Source of the DNA: Bufo bufo
Taxonomy: Eukaryota; Chordata; Amphibia; Anura; Bufonidae
DNA length: 64,000 nt
NCBI RefSeq assembly: GCF_905171765.1
Contig: NC_053392.1
Span: 396,890,119-396,954,118 of the forward strand
Reading direction: 5' to 3'
Below the pieces are notes generated by a model that did not search any database, was not told the origin of the DNA, and saw only the letters and a program-made list of their open reading frames with translations. The position numbers and the translations under genes are program-made. Below, in pieces: positions 1 through 11,205 of the stretch (position 1 is the stretch's first letter; each line of letters opens with the position of its first letter).

Positions 1-394
1 CCCTAAAGAGAAGACGTCATCGGCGCAGGCGCACTGAGGAAGTGCTGAGGAAGCGAGCGTCATTCTCTGAGTGCCTGCGCCGAATGAAGACACGTAAGGC
101 TCAGGCGCGGGATTTGAATTGCAGACAGGGCCAGCCGGAGAAGGAGCGCTCGCTGGCCCTGTCAATCAACAGGAGGAGGGAGCGTTATTTTGAAAGGAGG
201 ATGCGGCGGCTACTAGCAAGTAACCGCCCTACTTGCTGGTAGCGAGGTAATCAACATATTATAAAAGTGCGGTTTTTAAACAAACTAAGACACAGAAAAA
301 GGTAAGAGCACTATATATTGAATAATCGCACTATAAAGATTTTAATTAGCCCAAAAATGAAAAATGACTTTTGGGGGGTGACAGAAGCCCTTTT
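1..394. repeat. GC-rich interspersed repeat fragment (truncated MITE)
   Basis: This CpG-rich stretch shares several segments with 38412-38777: 'gcgcaggcgc', 'ctggccctgtcaatca' and the terminal 'ggtgacagaagccct' near its right end (about 377-392). Two dispersed copies of the same composite indicate an interspersed repeat, probably a nonautonomous DNA element. The other copy ends at TTAA, so this belongs with the TTAA-inserting group by inference. It is cut by the window start. The short frame at 42-242 has no recognisable domain and is not treated as a gene. Confidence 0.55.
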
Positions 395-939
395 TTCAGG
401 ACCAAATCGGTTATGAAGTCACTTTCTGGGGCGCCCATAAATCACCCCATTTTAGAAACGAAATCCCTCAAGGTATTCAAAACTGATTTTACAAAATTGG
501 TTAACCCTTTAGCTGTTCCACAAGAAATAAAGGAAAATGTAGATAAAATTTCAGAATTTCACTTTTTTGGCAGATTTTCCATTTTAATTAAAAAAATTAA
601 TTCCCAGTAACAAAGCAAGGGTTAACAGCCAAACAAAACAATCTTTATTGCCTTAATTCGGTAGTTTACGACCACATATGGGGTGTTTCTGTAAACTGCT
701 GTAGGGCACACGGCTGGGCGCAGAAGGAAAGAAATGCTGTGTGGTTTTTGGAAGGCAGATTTCACTGGGATAATTTTAAGTTGCCTTGTCACATTAGAAG
801 ACCCCCCACCCCCTCCCCCAAAATGCACCCCTAGAGTAGAAACTCCCAAAAAAATAACCCTGTTTTGGAAACTACGGGATAAGGTGGCAGTTTTGTTGGT
901 ACTATTTTAGGGTACATATGATTTTTGGTTGCTCTATAT

Positions 940-2760
940 TACACTTTTTGTGAGGCAAGGTAACAAAAAATAGCTGTTTTGGCACTGTTTTTATTTTTTG
1001 TTATTTACAATTTACATCTGACAGGTTAGATCATGTGGTATTTTTATAGAGCAGGTTGTTACGGATGCGACAATACCAAATATTTTTTGGTTGTTTTACA
1101 TAATAAAGCATTTTTGAAATTTTTTTTTTTTAGTGTCTCCATATTATGAAAGCCATATTTATTTATTTTTTGTAGGGGCTCATTTTTTTTCGGTATGAGA
1201 TGACTGGTACAATTTTAGGGTGCATATAACGTTTTGATCGCTTAGTATTAGCTTTTTTTATGTAAGTTTTTTTTACAGTGTTCACCTGAGGGGTTAGTTC
1301 ATGTGACATTTTTATAGAGCATGATCTTTCGGATGTGGAGATACCTAATATGTATGCTTTTTTTTATTTATTTAAGTTTTACACAATAACACAGCTTTTT
1401 TGAAGCAAAAAAAAAATTCTGTTTTAGTGTCTCCATATTCTGAGAGCCATAGTTTATTTTTTGGGCAATTGTCCTAGGTAGGGGATCATTTTTTGCCAGA
1501 TGAGGTGATGGTTAAACTGATACTGGTCTGGGGGGCATACGCCTTTTTGATCGCTGGGTGCACTTTTAGTGATGTAAGTTATTTTTATTTTTTTAGCACA
1601 GTTTTTATTTTATTTTTTTGACTGCGTTCATCGGAGTGGTTAGGTCATGTAATATTTTTATAGAGCCGGTCCTTACGGGCGTGGCGATACCTAATAATAT
1701 GTATACTAATTTATTTATTTATTTTTTACACAATAACAGCATTTTTTAAGCAAAAAAAAAAAAAATCCTGTTTTAGTGTCTCCTTATTCTGAGAGCCATA
1801 GTTAATTTTTTATTTTTGGGGCGATTTTGTCCTAGGTAGGGTCTCATTATTTGCAGGATGAGATGATTGTTTGGTATGATTTTGGGGTGCATATGACTTT
1901 TTGATCGCTTGGTATTACACTTTTTGTGACGTAAGGTGACAAAAAATAGCTTTTTTGACAACAATTTGATCTTTTTTTTCATCTGAGGGGTTAGGCCATG
2001 TGATATTTTTATAGAGTAGGTCGTTACGGACATGGCAATACCTAATAATATGTATACTTTTTATTTATTTATTTATTTATTTATTTAAGCTTTACACAAT
2101 ATTGTTTTTGAAACAAAAAAAAAATCATGTTTTAGTGTCTCCTTAGTCTGAGAGCCATAGTTTTTATTTTAGATTTTTTGGGTGATTGTCTTATGTAAGG
2201 TATCATTTTTGCGGTATGAGATGACGGTTTGGTACTATTTTGGGTGGATATGACTTTTTGATCGCTTGCTATTACACTTTTTGTGATGTAAGGTGACAAA
2301 AATGGCTTTTTAGACACCGTTTTTATTAAATCTTTTTTACGGTGTTCATCTGAGAGGTTTAGTCATGTGGTATTTTTATAGAGCAGGTTGTTATAGGTGT
2401 TTACATTTAACACAATAAAAGCATTTTTGAAAAAAAAAAAATCATGTTTTAGTGTCTATAGTCTGAGAGCCATAGTTTTATTTTATTTTATGGGAGATGA
2501 TCTTAGGGGCTCATTTTTTGTGGGATGAGGTGACTGTTAGATTGGTACTATTCTGGGGACTTACGCCTTTTTGATTGCTTGGTGTTGCACTTTAAGTGAT
2601 GTAAGGTGACAAAAATTATGTTTTTTTAACAGTTTTTTTATTTTATTTTTTGGACGGTGTTCATCTGAGGGGTTAGGTGATATTTTTATAGAGCTGGTCT
2701 ATACGGACGCAGCGATACCTAATATGTCTACTTTTCTTATTTTCCGTATTTCAAAATTTT
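940..2760. repeat. Degenerate tandem array, units of about 300-360 bp
   Basis: The marker 'agccata' recurs near 1150, 1446, 1793, 2152 and 2467, giving spacings of about 296, 347, 359 and 315 bp. Each interval carries the same order of sub-motifs, ending in T-rich and A-rich runs. Units differ by many substitutions and by homopolymer length, so the amplification is old. It lies wholly inside the 395-3364 element. Confidence 0.7.
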
Positions 2761-2930
2761 TCATTTTTTTTTTTTTTACTTTATTTTGGGGAAAAAACGC
2801 TTGTGTTTTTTTATTTTTACTTGAAACTAATTGTTTTATTAAAAAAAAAAAACGTTTCACTTTTTAAAACATTTTTTTTTTTGGGTTTTTCCCACTGTGG
2901 GACTTCACGTTTTCAGAGTTTGATTCATGT

Positions 2931-3004
2931 TTCAATTCAGTACAATACATTATGTATTGTATTGAATTGAACTGTCAGCGTCTTACACAGTAAGACGCTG
3001 ACAG
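2931..3004. repeat. Two adjacent hairpins
   Basis: Positions 2931-2971 form an inverted repeat ('ttcaattcagtacaata' against its complement around 'cattatg'). Positions 2972-3004 form a second one ('ctgtcagcgtctta' against 'taagacgctgacag'). They sit back to back in the right part of the 395-3364 element, like the subterminal hairpins of the piggyBac element at 12.5-12.8 kb. Confidence 0.75.
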
Positions 3005-3364
3005 TTGCCTAGGAGACCCAGCCTACCGGCTGGATCTCCTGGTCTTCCGTAGCTGGCAGGCTCCGATGTATGTGCAAGCCATCTGGGCTGCCATGGCAAC
3101 CATCGGCCCCCTGCCACCGCAGTGCAGGAGGCCGATGGAATCAATGGGAGACCCCTCCCTCTGTAAACCCTGCACGTGCCGCGGTCAGCGCTGAACGCGG
3201 CGATGCCGGCGGATGCAACAGGCTCCTATCTATCAGTAACAGCCGGGCCCGTGCTGTGGATCGGCAGGTGCAGCTCCTGCACCCGCCCGATCCCATCACG
3301 TGGGAATGCGGTAAGGCCCACATTACCCTACGTAGATGTACGTGAAAATGTGGGAAGGGGTTAA

Positions 3365-3609
3365 TCAGGTGAACTACAGCTATCTGTCTACGCAAACAGT
3401 GTGATAGGGACATCACTGATGACAGATTCATTTTAATGACAATGGGGCTAATCCTTATGCAAATCTGCTGCACATCTTTTGCGCACCTGTAGCAAATTCT
3501 TGGCAGAAATCCAAGGATTACAGCCAAGGATTGTGTCGCTGAAATAACAATTGGATATTACGGTAATCTGGAATGTGAACATGGGCTTAATGTGTCAGTT
3601 CATGTACTC
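3365..3609. other. No gene recognised
   Basis: About 245 bp between two mobile elements. I see no open frame with domain similarity, no RNA gene and no clear repeat structure. Confidence 0.5.
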
Positions 3610-3612
3610 TTA

Positions 3613-4567
3613 GGCCCCTATCACACGGGTGAGAATTCCGCGCGGCTGCAATGTGTGAGGTGAACGCATTGCACCCGCACTGAATCGGGACCCATTCACT
3701 TCATTGGGGCTGTGCAGATGAGCAGTGATTTTTCACGCATCACTTGTGCGTTGTGTGAAAATCGCAGCATGTTAGATTTTCACACAACGCAGGCCACATA
3801 GAAATGAATGGGGCTCTGTGCAAGTGCGGATGCAATGCGATTTTCACGCATGGTTGGTAGGAGATGATAGTAAATTGATAAAAGTCGATTTACTGTATTT
3901 TCTATTATAACATGGTTATAAAGGAAGAAAATAGCATTCTTAATACAGAATGCTTACTAAAATGTTGCTTGAGGAGTTAAAATATAAAAAAAAGAGTTTA
4001 ATAATAATAATTAATAATATATAATTATTAACTCCCCTCATCCACTTGATTGCGCAGCCGGCATCGTCTTCTTTCTTCTTCTTTGAGGACCTGCAAAAGG
4101 ACCTTTTGACATAATCTTCATTCAGCAGGACGTCACTGATTACGTCATCAAAGATCCTTTTGCAGGTCCTGAAAGAAGAAGAAAGATGATGATGCCGGCT
4201 GCGCGATCAATTGGATGAGGTGAGTTTATTTATTTTTTATTTATTTTTTTAACCCCTCAAGCAACATTTTAGTAAGCATTCTGTATTAAAAATGCTATTA
4301 TTTTCCCTTATAACCATGTTATAAGGGAAAATAATAACATCTACACAACACCGAACCCAAACCCGAACTTCAGTGAAGAAGTTCGGGTCTGGGTACCACA
4401 TTCAGTTTTTTCTCACGCGCGTGCAAATTGTATTGCACCCGCGCGGAAAATGAACAACACAATTGCAGTCAAAACTGACTGAAATTGTGTGCGCACTCGC
4501 ACCCGTTTCCCGCAATGAACCCGGGATGCATCCGGAGCAAATCCGGGACGCCTGTCTGAAAGAGGCC
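3613..4567. mobile_element. PIF/Harbinger-like palindromic MITE, family 1
   Basis: The left end reads 'ggcccctatcacacgggt' and the right end, on the other strand, 'ggcctctttcagacaggcg'. Both are flanked by TTA (3610-3612 and 4568-4570), which fits the 3-bp TWA duplication of PIF/Harbinger elements. The interior is a long inverted repeat whose arms carry 'accatgttataagggaaaa'. Related copies lie at 35561-36435, 54889-55749 and about 58900-59741. There is no transposase, so it would depend on one in trans. Confidence 0.75.
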
Positions 4568-4570
4568 TTA

Positions 4571-4862
4571 GGCTAGTTTCAGATGAACCAGTTTATTCCG
4601 GGAAGCATGCGCCATGTGTGAGTGTCATTTCCTGGCCTGAACGCTGCTCCTGTGACATGGACCCTTAGCTTTATGATGATTTTTTTTTATGCTGGTGGTT
4701 CCTGCTGGTCCTCTGCTGTAATGAACTGTACTGACGGCTTTATGTGAGTATAGTTCATTACAGCGGAGGTTGGCCAAAAACCCACAGCATTATAAAATAA
4801 TGCTGCGAGTCTGTGTCACAGGAGCAGTGTACAGGTCAGGAAATACTGCTCACACACTAACC
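4571..4862. mobile_element. Harbinger-like MITE sharing a TTA with its neighbour
   Basis: It begins 'ggctagtttcagatg' directly after the TTA (4568-4570) that ends the preceding MITE, and closes with 'cacactaacc' followed by TTA (4863-4865). The arms around 4640 and 4800 are complementary ('tgctcctgtgacatgga' against 'gtgtcacaggagca'), giving a hairpin. The shared TTA suggests insertion at the edge of an existing copy. Confidence 0.6.
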
Positions 4863-4865
4863 TTA

Positions 4866-5388
4866 CAGATCTAAGCATTGTGTAAACTGTTAATATGGTA
4901 TTGCTGAAAATGTAAACTTCAAATGCATTGAGCATTTAGTTGACATTTGGGTGTCGCCCATCTAAAGACTTTGGATACTTTATTATTGCATTCTACTTAC
5001 AATATTTTTCAGACTAGGAGACGTGCCAGACTAGAAGACGCACACCTAAGATTTAGAAAATAAGGAAAAAAAAGTTTTTTTCATCAGACCTCAGATCAGA
5101 CCCTAAAACCAGACCCCCATCAGACTCCCAAGCTCAATCAGCCTTCGATCAAACCCTCCTTTCTTTAATGTCCTGTATCTGGCTAAGACAACTGACTGCA
5201 GCAAGACTATTCTGTCTCCACTCTGCCTGAAATTTGAGACGAGTATTGTGAAGTCTCTCACCCCACAGCTGTATGCCACACAACAATGGAAGAGATCAGA
5301 ATCTCTACTAGATACTAGATACTTACTAGGTTTTTCAGGAGAAAAATAAGAAAAAAAAATATTTTAAACCAAAAGGTGTGCTTTTGGT
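4866..5388. other. No gene recognised
   Basis: AT-rich, apparently noncoding. A short purine-rich portion near 5010-5120 contains 'agactaggagacg' and 'agactagaagacg', two diverged copies of one motif. No domain-bearing frame or RNA gene is visible. Confidence 0.5.
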
Positions 5389-6069
5389 GGGTTATGGGGG
5401 GTCTGTGGATGACGTACTGTTATGGGGGGTCTGTGGATGGCGCACTGTTATGGGGAATCTGCGCATGGCGCACTGTTATGGGGAATCTGCGCATGGCGCA
5501 CTGTTATGGGGAATCTGCGCATGGCGCACTGTTATGGGGAATCTGCGCATGGCGCACTGTTATGGGGAATCTGCGCATGGCGCACTGTTATGGGGAATCC
5601 GCGCATGGCGCACTGTTATGGGGAATCCGCGCATGGCGCACTGTTATGGGGAATCCGCGCATGGCGCACTGTTATGGGGAATCCGCGCATGGCGCACTGT
5701 TATGGGGAATCTGCGCATGGCGCACTGTTATGGGGAATCTGCGCATGGCGCACTGTTATGGGGAATCTGCGCATGGCGCACTGTTATGGGGAATCTGCGC
5801 ATGGCGCACTGTTATGGGGAATCTGCGCATGGCGCACTGTTATGGGGAATCTGCGCATGGCGCACTGTTATGGGGAATCTGCGCATGGCGCACTGTTATG
5901 GGGAATCTGCGCATGGCGCACTGTTATGGGGAATCTGCGCATGGCGCACTGTTATGGGGAATCTGCGCATGGCGCACTGTTATGGGGAATCTGCGCATGG
6001 CGCACTGTTATGGGGAATCTGCGCATGGCGCACTGTTATGGGGAATCTGCGCATGGCGCACTGTTATGG
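5389..6069. repeat. 28-bp minisatellite, about 24 copies
   Basis: The unit 'ggcgcactgttatgggg' plus 'aatctgcgcat' is 28 bp and is repeated with almost no divergence. The first one or two units (before 5450) differ ('ggggtctgtggatg'). Four consecutive units around 5595-5690 have C for T ('aatccgcgcat'), a local block expansion. The unit has no stop on the plus strand in any frame and 28 is not a multiple of 3, so all three frames read the same 28-residue period for over 230 codons. This is an artefact and not a gene. Each unit contains 'tgcgcatggcgca', a short inverted repeat. Confidence 0.95.
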
Positions 6070-6114
6070 GATTATAACGCCCATCATCCTAAAGAATACA
6101 GTGATGTGCTGTAG

Positions 6115-6380
6115 GTACCAGGGACTGTTCTGTAATTAGCTGACTATAACCCCCCCTCATCCATAGGATTCCATCCATGTACTGCAGTATGAGTGGATTC
6201 CTATGGATGAGGGGGGTTAGTCTTATTTAATATAAACACATGCTAATTACAGAACAGTCCCTGGACAGTGTTTATATTAAATATGACTATAATCCCCCTC
6301 ATCCATAGGAATCCCCTCATATACTGCAGTATATGAGTAGATACCTATGGATGAGGGGGGGTTATAGTCATTTGATACAC
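6115..6380. repeat. Compound inverted repeats
   Basis: 'ccagggactgttctgtaatt' near 6117 is answered by its complement at 6244-6264. Inside lies a hairpin pairing 'cccctcatccatagga' with 'tcctatggatgagggg'. A second copy of that inner hairpin follows at about 6290-6365 with 'atactgcagtat' at its centre. The layout suggests a partly duplicated palindromic MITE. Confidence 0.7.
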
Positions 6381-6731
6381 ATTTATAGCCCCTGAGTTGG
6401 ACTCGCCCAGGGACTACGGTAGATCCACAAAACCGCCATACAAAGCAGGAGCAGAGCTGGTTCGGCGGGAGATAGCAAGGAGGCTGATTGGTGGAGAGTG
6501 TATCCCGCTACCCACACCTCCACCAATCAGCTGAATGAAGCGTGCGCTGGTGCAGCAGAACACAGAGTCAAGCCGCCAACCCGCCCAACGGTGGACTTTG
6601 GAGCTCCTAGGTAAGATGCATGAGTGGGCTGGCGGCAGCGGACCAAAGTAAGTGAAGCCGCCAGCCCGCACAACGCTTTACCACCATAGGGCAGATCAAT
6701 GGACATGCGAGCTGGCGGCATACAGAGCACA
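6381..6731. repeat. GC-rich repeat interrupted by piggyBac (left part)
   Basis: The segment carries 'gccgccagcccgc' and 'gctggcgg' motifs in both orientations. The same motifs resume immediately to the right of the piggyBac element (12775-12805 and 13249-13295), so the transposon entered an existing GC-rich repeat. The minus-strand frames of 70 and 85 codons here show no domain. Confidence 0.6.
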
Positions 6732-7189
6732 TTAACCACCTCAGCCCCCAGTGCTTAAACACCCTGAAAGACCAGGCCACTTTTTACACTTCTGACCTAC
6801 ACTACTTTTCACCATTTATTGCTCGGTCATGCAACTTACCACCCAAATGAATTTTACCTCCTTTTCTTCTCACTAATAGAGCTTTCATTTGGTGGTATTT
6901 CATTGCTGCTGACATTTTTACTTTTTTTGTTATTAATCGAAATTTAACGATTTTTTTGCAAAAAAATGACATTTTTCACTTTCAGTTGTAAAATTTTGCA
7001 AAAAAAACGACATCCATATAGAAATTTTGCTCTAAATTTATAGTTCTACATGTCTTTGATAAAAAAAAAATGTTTGGGTAAAAAAAAAATGGTTTGGGTA
7101 AAAGTTATAGCGTTTACAAACTATGGTACAAAAATGTGAATTTCCGCTTTTTGAAGCAGCTCTGACTTTCTGAGCACCTGTCATGTTTC

Positions 7190-9010
7190 CTGAGGTTCTA
7201 CAATGCCCAGACAGTACAAACACCCCACAAATGACCCCATTTCTGAAAGTACACACCCTAAGGTATTCGCTGATGGGCATAGTGAGTTCATAGAACTTTT
7301 TATTTTTTGTCACAAGTTAGCGGAAAATGATGATTTTTTTTTTTTTTTTTTTTTTCTTACAAAGTCTCATATTCCACTAACTTGTGACAAAAAATAAAAA
7401 GTTCTATGAACTCACTATGCCCATCAGCGAATACCTTGGGGTCTCTTCTTTCCAAAATGGGGTCACTTGTGGGGTAGTTATACTGCCCTGGCATTCTAGG
7501 GGCCCAAATGTGTGGTAAAGAGTTTGAAATCAAATTCAGTAAAAAATGACGAGTGAAATCCGAAAGGTGCTCTTTGGAATATGGGCCCCTTTGCCCACCT
7601 AGGCTGCAAAAAAGTGTCACACATCTGGTATCCCCGTACTCAGGAGAAGTTGAGGAATGTGTTTTGGGGTGTCTTTTTACATATACCCATGCTGGGTGAG
7701 ATAAATATCTTGGTCAAATGACAACTTTGTATAAAAAAATGGGAAAAGTTGTCTTTTGCCAAGATATTTCTCTCACCCAGCATGGGTATATATAAAATGA
7801 CACCCCAAAACACATTCCCCACCTTCTCCTGAGTACGGAGATACCAGATGTGTGACACTTTTTTTGCAGCCTAGGTGGGCAAAGGGGCCCATATTCCAAA
7901 GAGCACCTTTCGGATTTCACTCATCATTTTTTACAGAATTTGATTTCTAACTCCTTACCACACATTTGGGCCCCTAGAATGCCAGGGCAGTATAACTACC
8001 CCACAAGTGACCCCATTTTGGAAAGAAGAGACCCCAAGGTATTCGCTGATGGGCATAGTGAGTTCATGGAAATTTTTTTTTTTTGTCACAAGTTAGTGGA
8101 ATAGGAGACTTTGTATGAAAAAAAAAAAAAAAAAAAAAAAAATCATCATTTTCCACTAACTTGTGACAAAAAATAAAAAATTCTAGGAACTTGCCATGCC
8201 CCTCACGGAATACCTTGGGGTGTCTTCTTTCCAAAATGGGGTCACTTGTGGGGCAGTTATACTGCCCTGGCATTTTCCAGGGGCCCTAATGTCTGGTAAG
8301 TAGGTAAATGACCTGTGAAATCTGAAAGGTGCTCTTTGGAATGTGGGCCCCTTTGCCCAGCTAGGCTGCAAAAAAGTGTCACACATCTGGTATCTCCGTA
8401 CTCAGGAGAAGGTAAGGAATGTGTTTTGGGGTGTCATTTTACATATACCCATGCTGGGTGAGAGAAATATCTTGGCAAAAGACAACTTTTCCCATTTTTT
8501 TTATACAAAGTTGGCATTTGACCAAGATATTTATCTCACCCAGCATGGGTATATGTAAAATGACACCCCAAAACATATTCCCCAACTTCTGCTGAATACG
8601 GAGATACCACATGTGTGACACTTTTTTGCAGCCTAGGTGGGCAAAGGGGCCCAAATTCCTTTTAGGAGGGCATTTTTAGACATTTGGATACCAGACTTCT
8701 TCTCACGCTTTGGGGCCCCTAAAATGCCAGGGCAGTATAAATACCCCACATGTGACCCCATTTTGGAAAGAAGACACCCCAAGGTATTCAATGAGGGGCA
8801 TGGCGAGTTCATTGAAAAAAAAAAATTTTGGCACAAGTTAGCGGAAATTGATTTTTTGGATTTTGTTCTCACAAAGTCTCCCTTTCCGCTAACTTGGGAC
8901 AAAAATTTCAATCTTTCATGGACTCAATATGCCCCTCAGCAAATACCTTGGGGTGTCTTCTTTCCAAAATGGTGTTATTTGTGGGGTGTTTGTACTGCCC
9001 TGGCATTTGA
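7190..9010. repeat. Serial palindromes inside piggyBac
   Basis: One segment of roughly 180-200 bp is repeated in alternating orientation. Its markers are 'ttggggtgtcttctttcc', 'ccctggcatt', 'gcctaggtgggcaaagg' and 'catgctgggtgaga'. Turnover points lie near 7340 (T run), 7732, 8125 (A run), 8495 and 8850, about 355-395 bp apart. Each junction can fold into a long hairpin. The frames of 64-136 codons across this region are read-through of the repeat, not genes. Confidence 0.85.
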
Positions 9011-9864
9011 GGGTCTCCGCAATCATTACATGTATGCCCAGCATTAGAAGTTTCTGCTATTCTCCTTATATTGAGCATACGGGTAATGAGATTTTTTTTT
9101 TCCGTTCAGCCTCTGGGCTGAAAGAAAAAAATGAACGGCACAGATTTCTTCATTCGCATCGATCAATGTGGATGAAAAAATCTCTGCCAAAAAAAGAAAA
9201 AGGAGGGGAAAGGCGTCTGCCAGGACATAGGAGCTCCGCCCAACATCCATACCCACTTCAGCTCGTATGCCCTGGCAAACCAGATTTCTCCATTCACATC
9301 AATCGATGTGGATGAATAAATCATTGCCGGGATTTTTTTTTTTATATATACAAAGTGTTTGCCAAAGTATATGAACACCGCCACCTCCTCAGCTCATATG
9401 CCTCGGCAAACATATCTTTTACTGCAGAGGAGAAATCTCGTCTTGCAGCGCCGCATACACCGACTTGCGTGTAATCTGACAGCAGCACAATGCTTCTGTC
9501 CGAATGCACATCAGTGCTGCAGCTGGTCGATCGGTTGGTCCACCTGGAAGGTAAAAAAAACAAAACAAAAAAGAAAAAACCAGGCCGCAAAGCAATAACT
9601 TTATTAACTTTAGAACAGAACATATTAACTTTTTTAAACTTTTTTAACTTTTTTACTTACCGGTAATTTTTTTTTTGTTTAGTTTTTTTTACCTTTATAG
9701 AACAAACCTCTCCTTCCCCATGGGACAATGTGCAAAGCGCAAATCGCCCAAAGATGTGGCGAAGTACGTTATGCACTTTATCCCAGGTGAAAGGAGAGGT
9801 TTGCAGCAGCTGAGAGTAAAAGGGCCCTAATAGCCCTGTGTGCCAGTCCTGTGAGATGCAATCC

Positions 9865-11205
9865 CTATGCTAGGTGTACCTGTGTGTGGTACTTCCGGAA
9901 ACACTCTCCATAGCATAGGGCAGGGTGGTCAGCACAGTCAGGACAGAAATAGCGGGTGTCACGCCTTATTCCACTCCTGCTACAGACACGACATCTTTTT
10001 CGGGGTGACGGTTGGGTTGAGGTACCAGGAACGACACTGGGGAAATGTCGCTCGTGTAGACGGCTAACTACACTGGGGGATGGGGCCACGGAACCTCCTG
10101 GGTAAAGGAGGTTCTCGATGATCTCTTCCTGGAATTTGAGGAAAGATCGTGTTCTCCCAGCCTTACTGTAGAGAACAAAACTATTGTACAGCGCCAATTG
10201 AATTAAATATACAGACACCTTCTTATACCAGCGTCTGGTTCTGCGGGAAACTAAATACGGAGACGACATCTGGTCATTGAAGTCCACCCCTCCCATGAGC
10301 GCATTATAGTCGTGGACACAGAGGGGCTTTTCAATGACACGGGTTGCTCGCTCAATTTGGATTGTCGTGTCTGCGTGAATGGAGGAGAGCATGTAAACGT
10401 CACGCTTGTCTCTCCATTTCACCGCGAGCAGTTCTTCGTTACACAAGGCAGCCCTCTGCCCCCTTGCAAGACGGGTGGTTACAAGCCGTTGGGGGAAGCC
10501 CACGCGACTAGTTCGCGCGGTGCCACAGGCGCAAATCCGTTCTAGAAACAAATGCCTAAAGAGGGCCACACTTGTGTAAAAATTGTCCACATAAAGATGG
10601 TACCCCTTGCCGAATAAGGGTGACACCAAGTCCCAGACTGTCTTCCCACTGCTCCCCAGGTAGTCAGGGCAACCGACCGGCTCCAGGGTCTGATCTTTTC
10701 CCTCATAGACACGAAATTTGTGGGTATAGCCTGTGGCCCTTTCACAGAGCTTATACAATTTGACCCCATACCGGGCACGCTTGCTTGGGATGTACTGTTT
10801 GAAGCCAAGGCGCCCGGTAAAATGTATTAGGGACTCGTCTACGCAGATGTTTTGCTCGGGGGTATACAAATCTGCAAATTTCTGGTTGAAATGGTCTATG
10901 AGGGGCCGAATTTTGTGGAGCCGGTCAAAAGCTGGGTGGCCTCTGGGACGGGAGGTGGTGTTGTCGCTAAAATGCAGGAAACGGAGGATGGCCTCAAATC
11001 GTGCCCTGGACATAGCAGCAGAGAACATGGGCATGTGATGAATCGGGTGCGTTGACCAATATGACCGCAATTCATGCTTTTTTGTCTGGCCCATGTTGAG
11101 GAGAAGGCCCAAAAAAATTTTAATTTCGGAAACTTGGACTGGTTTCCACCGGAAAGGCTGGGCATAAAAGCTTCCCGGGTTGGCGGATATAAATTTGTGT
11201 GGCAT
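9865..11205 (-). pseudogene. piggyBac transposase, catalytic and C-terminal part
   Basis: This uninterrupted 446-codon frame carries the DDE_Tnp_1_7 transposase core, which cuts and joins DNA at TTAA. Catalytic Asp residues are seen at 123 (in 'ICVDESLIHFTGR'), 207 ('YHLYVDNFYTS') and 308, with a further Asp at 311 ('GGVDFNDQM'). The C-terminus (about 405-440) is a Cys/His-rich cross-brace-like domain with 'CRVC', 'CPDC' and 'CYGEC', as expected for target or end binding in this family. The apparent start Met lies inside the ancestral gene: the N-terminal part is read in another frame (11120-11818), with the shift at about 11191-11203. It is called a pseudogene because of that single shift; no other lesion is seen. 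Confidence 0.9.

Larger units (their letters stand above)
395..3364. mobile_element. Degenerate nonautonomous DNA transposon with internal tandem units
   Basis: The segment opens with sequence such as 'ttaaccctttagctgttcc' (501 on) and closes at 'gggaaggggttaa' (TTAA at 3361-3364), which suggests a TTAA-inserting, piggyBac-like nonautonomous element; the left boundary is unclear. The interior from about 940 to 2760 is a head-to-tail array of diverged units, each carrying 'gagagccata', 'tttttgatcgctt', 'gtgacaaaaa' and 'tatttttatagagc'. No transposase motif is present, and the minus-strand frames of 61-86 codons inside it are AT-rich artefacts. Confidence 0.55.

Noticed and set aside
3141..3527. 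128-codon minus-strand frame
   Set aside because: Covers the GC-rich end of a transposon and its flank; no domain, and opposite-strand frames of similar length overlap it.
5376..6139. Three overlapping 230-253-codon plus-strand frames
   Set aside because: They are one 28-bp tandem repeat read in three frames; the unit has no stop codon and the period is not a multiple of 3. No start context, domain or unique sequence supports a protein.
8637..9315. 128- and 136-codon frames
   Set aside because: They cross the inverted repeat array and noncoding interior of the piggyBac element and match nothing.
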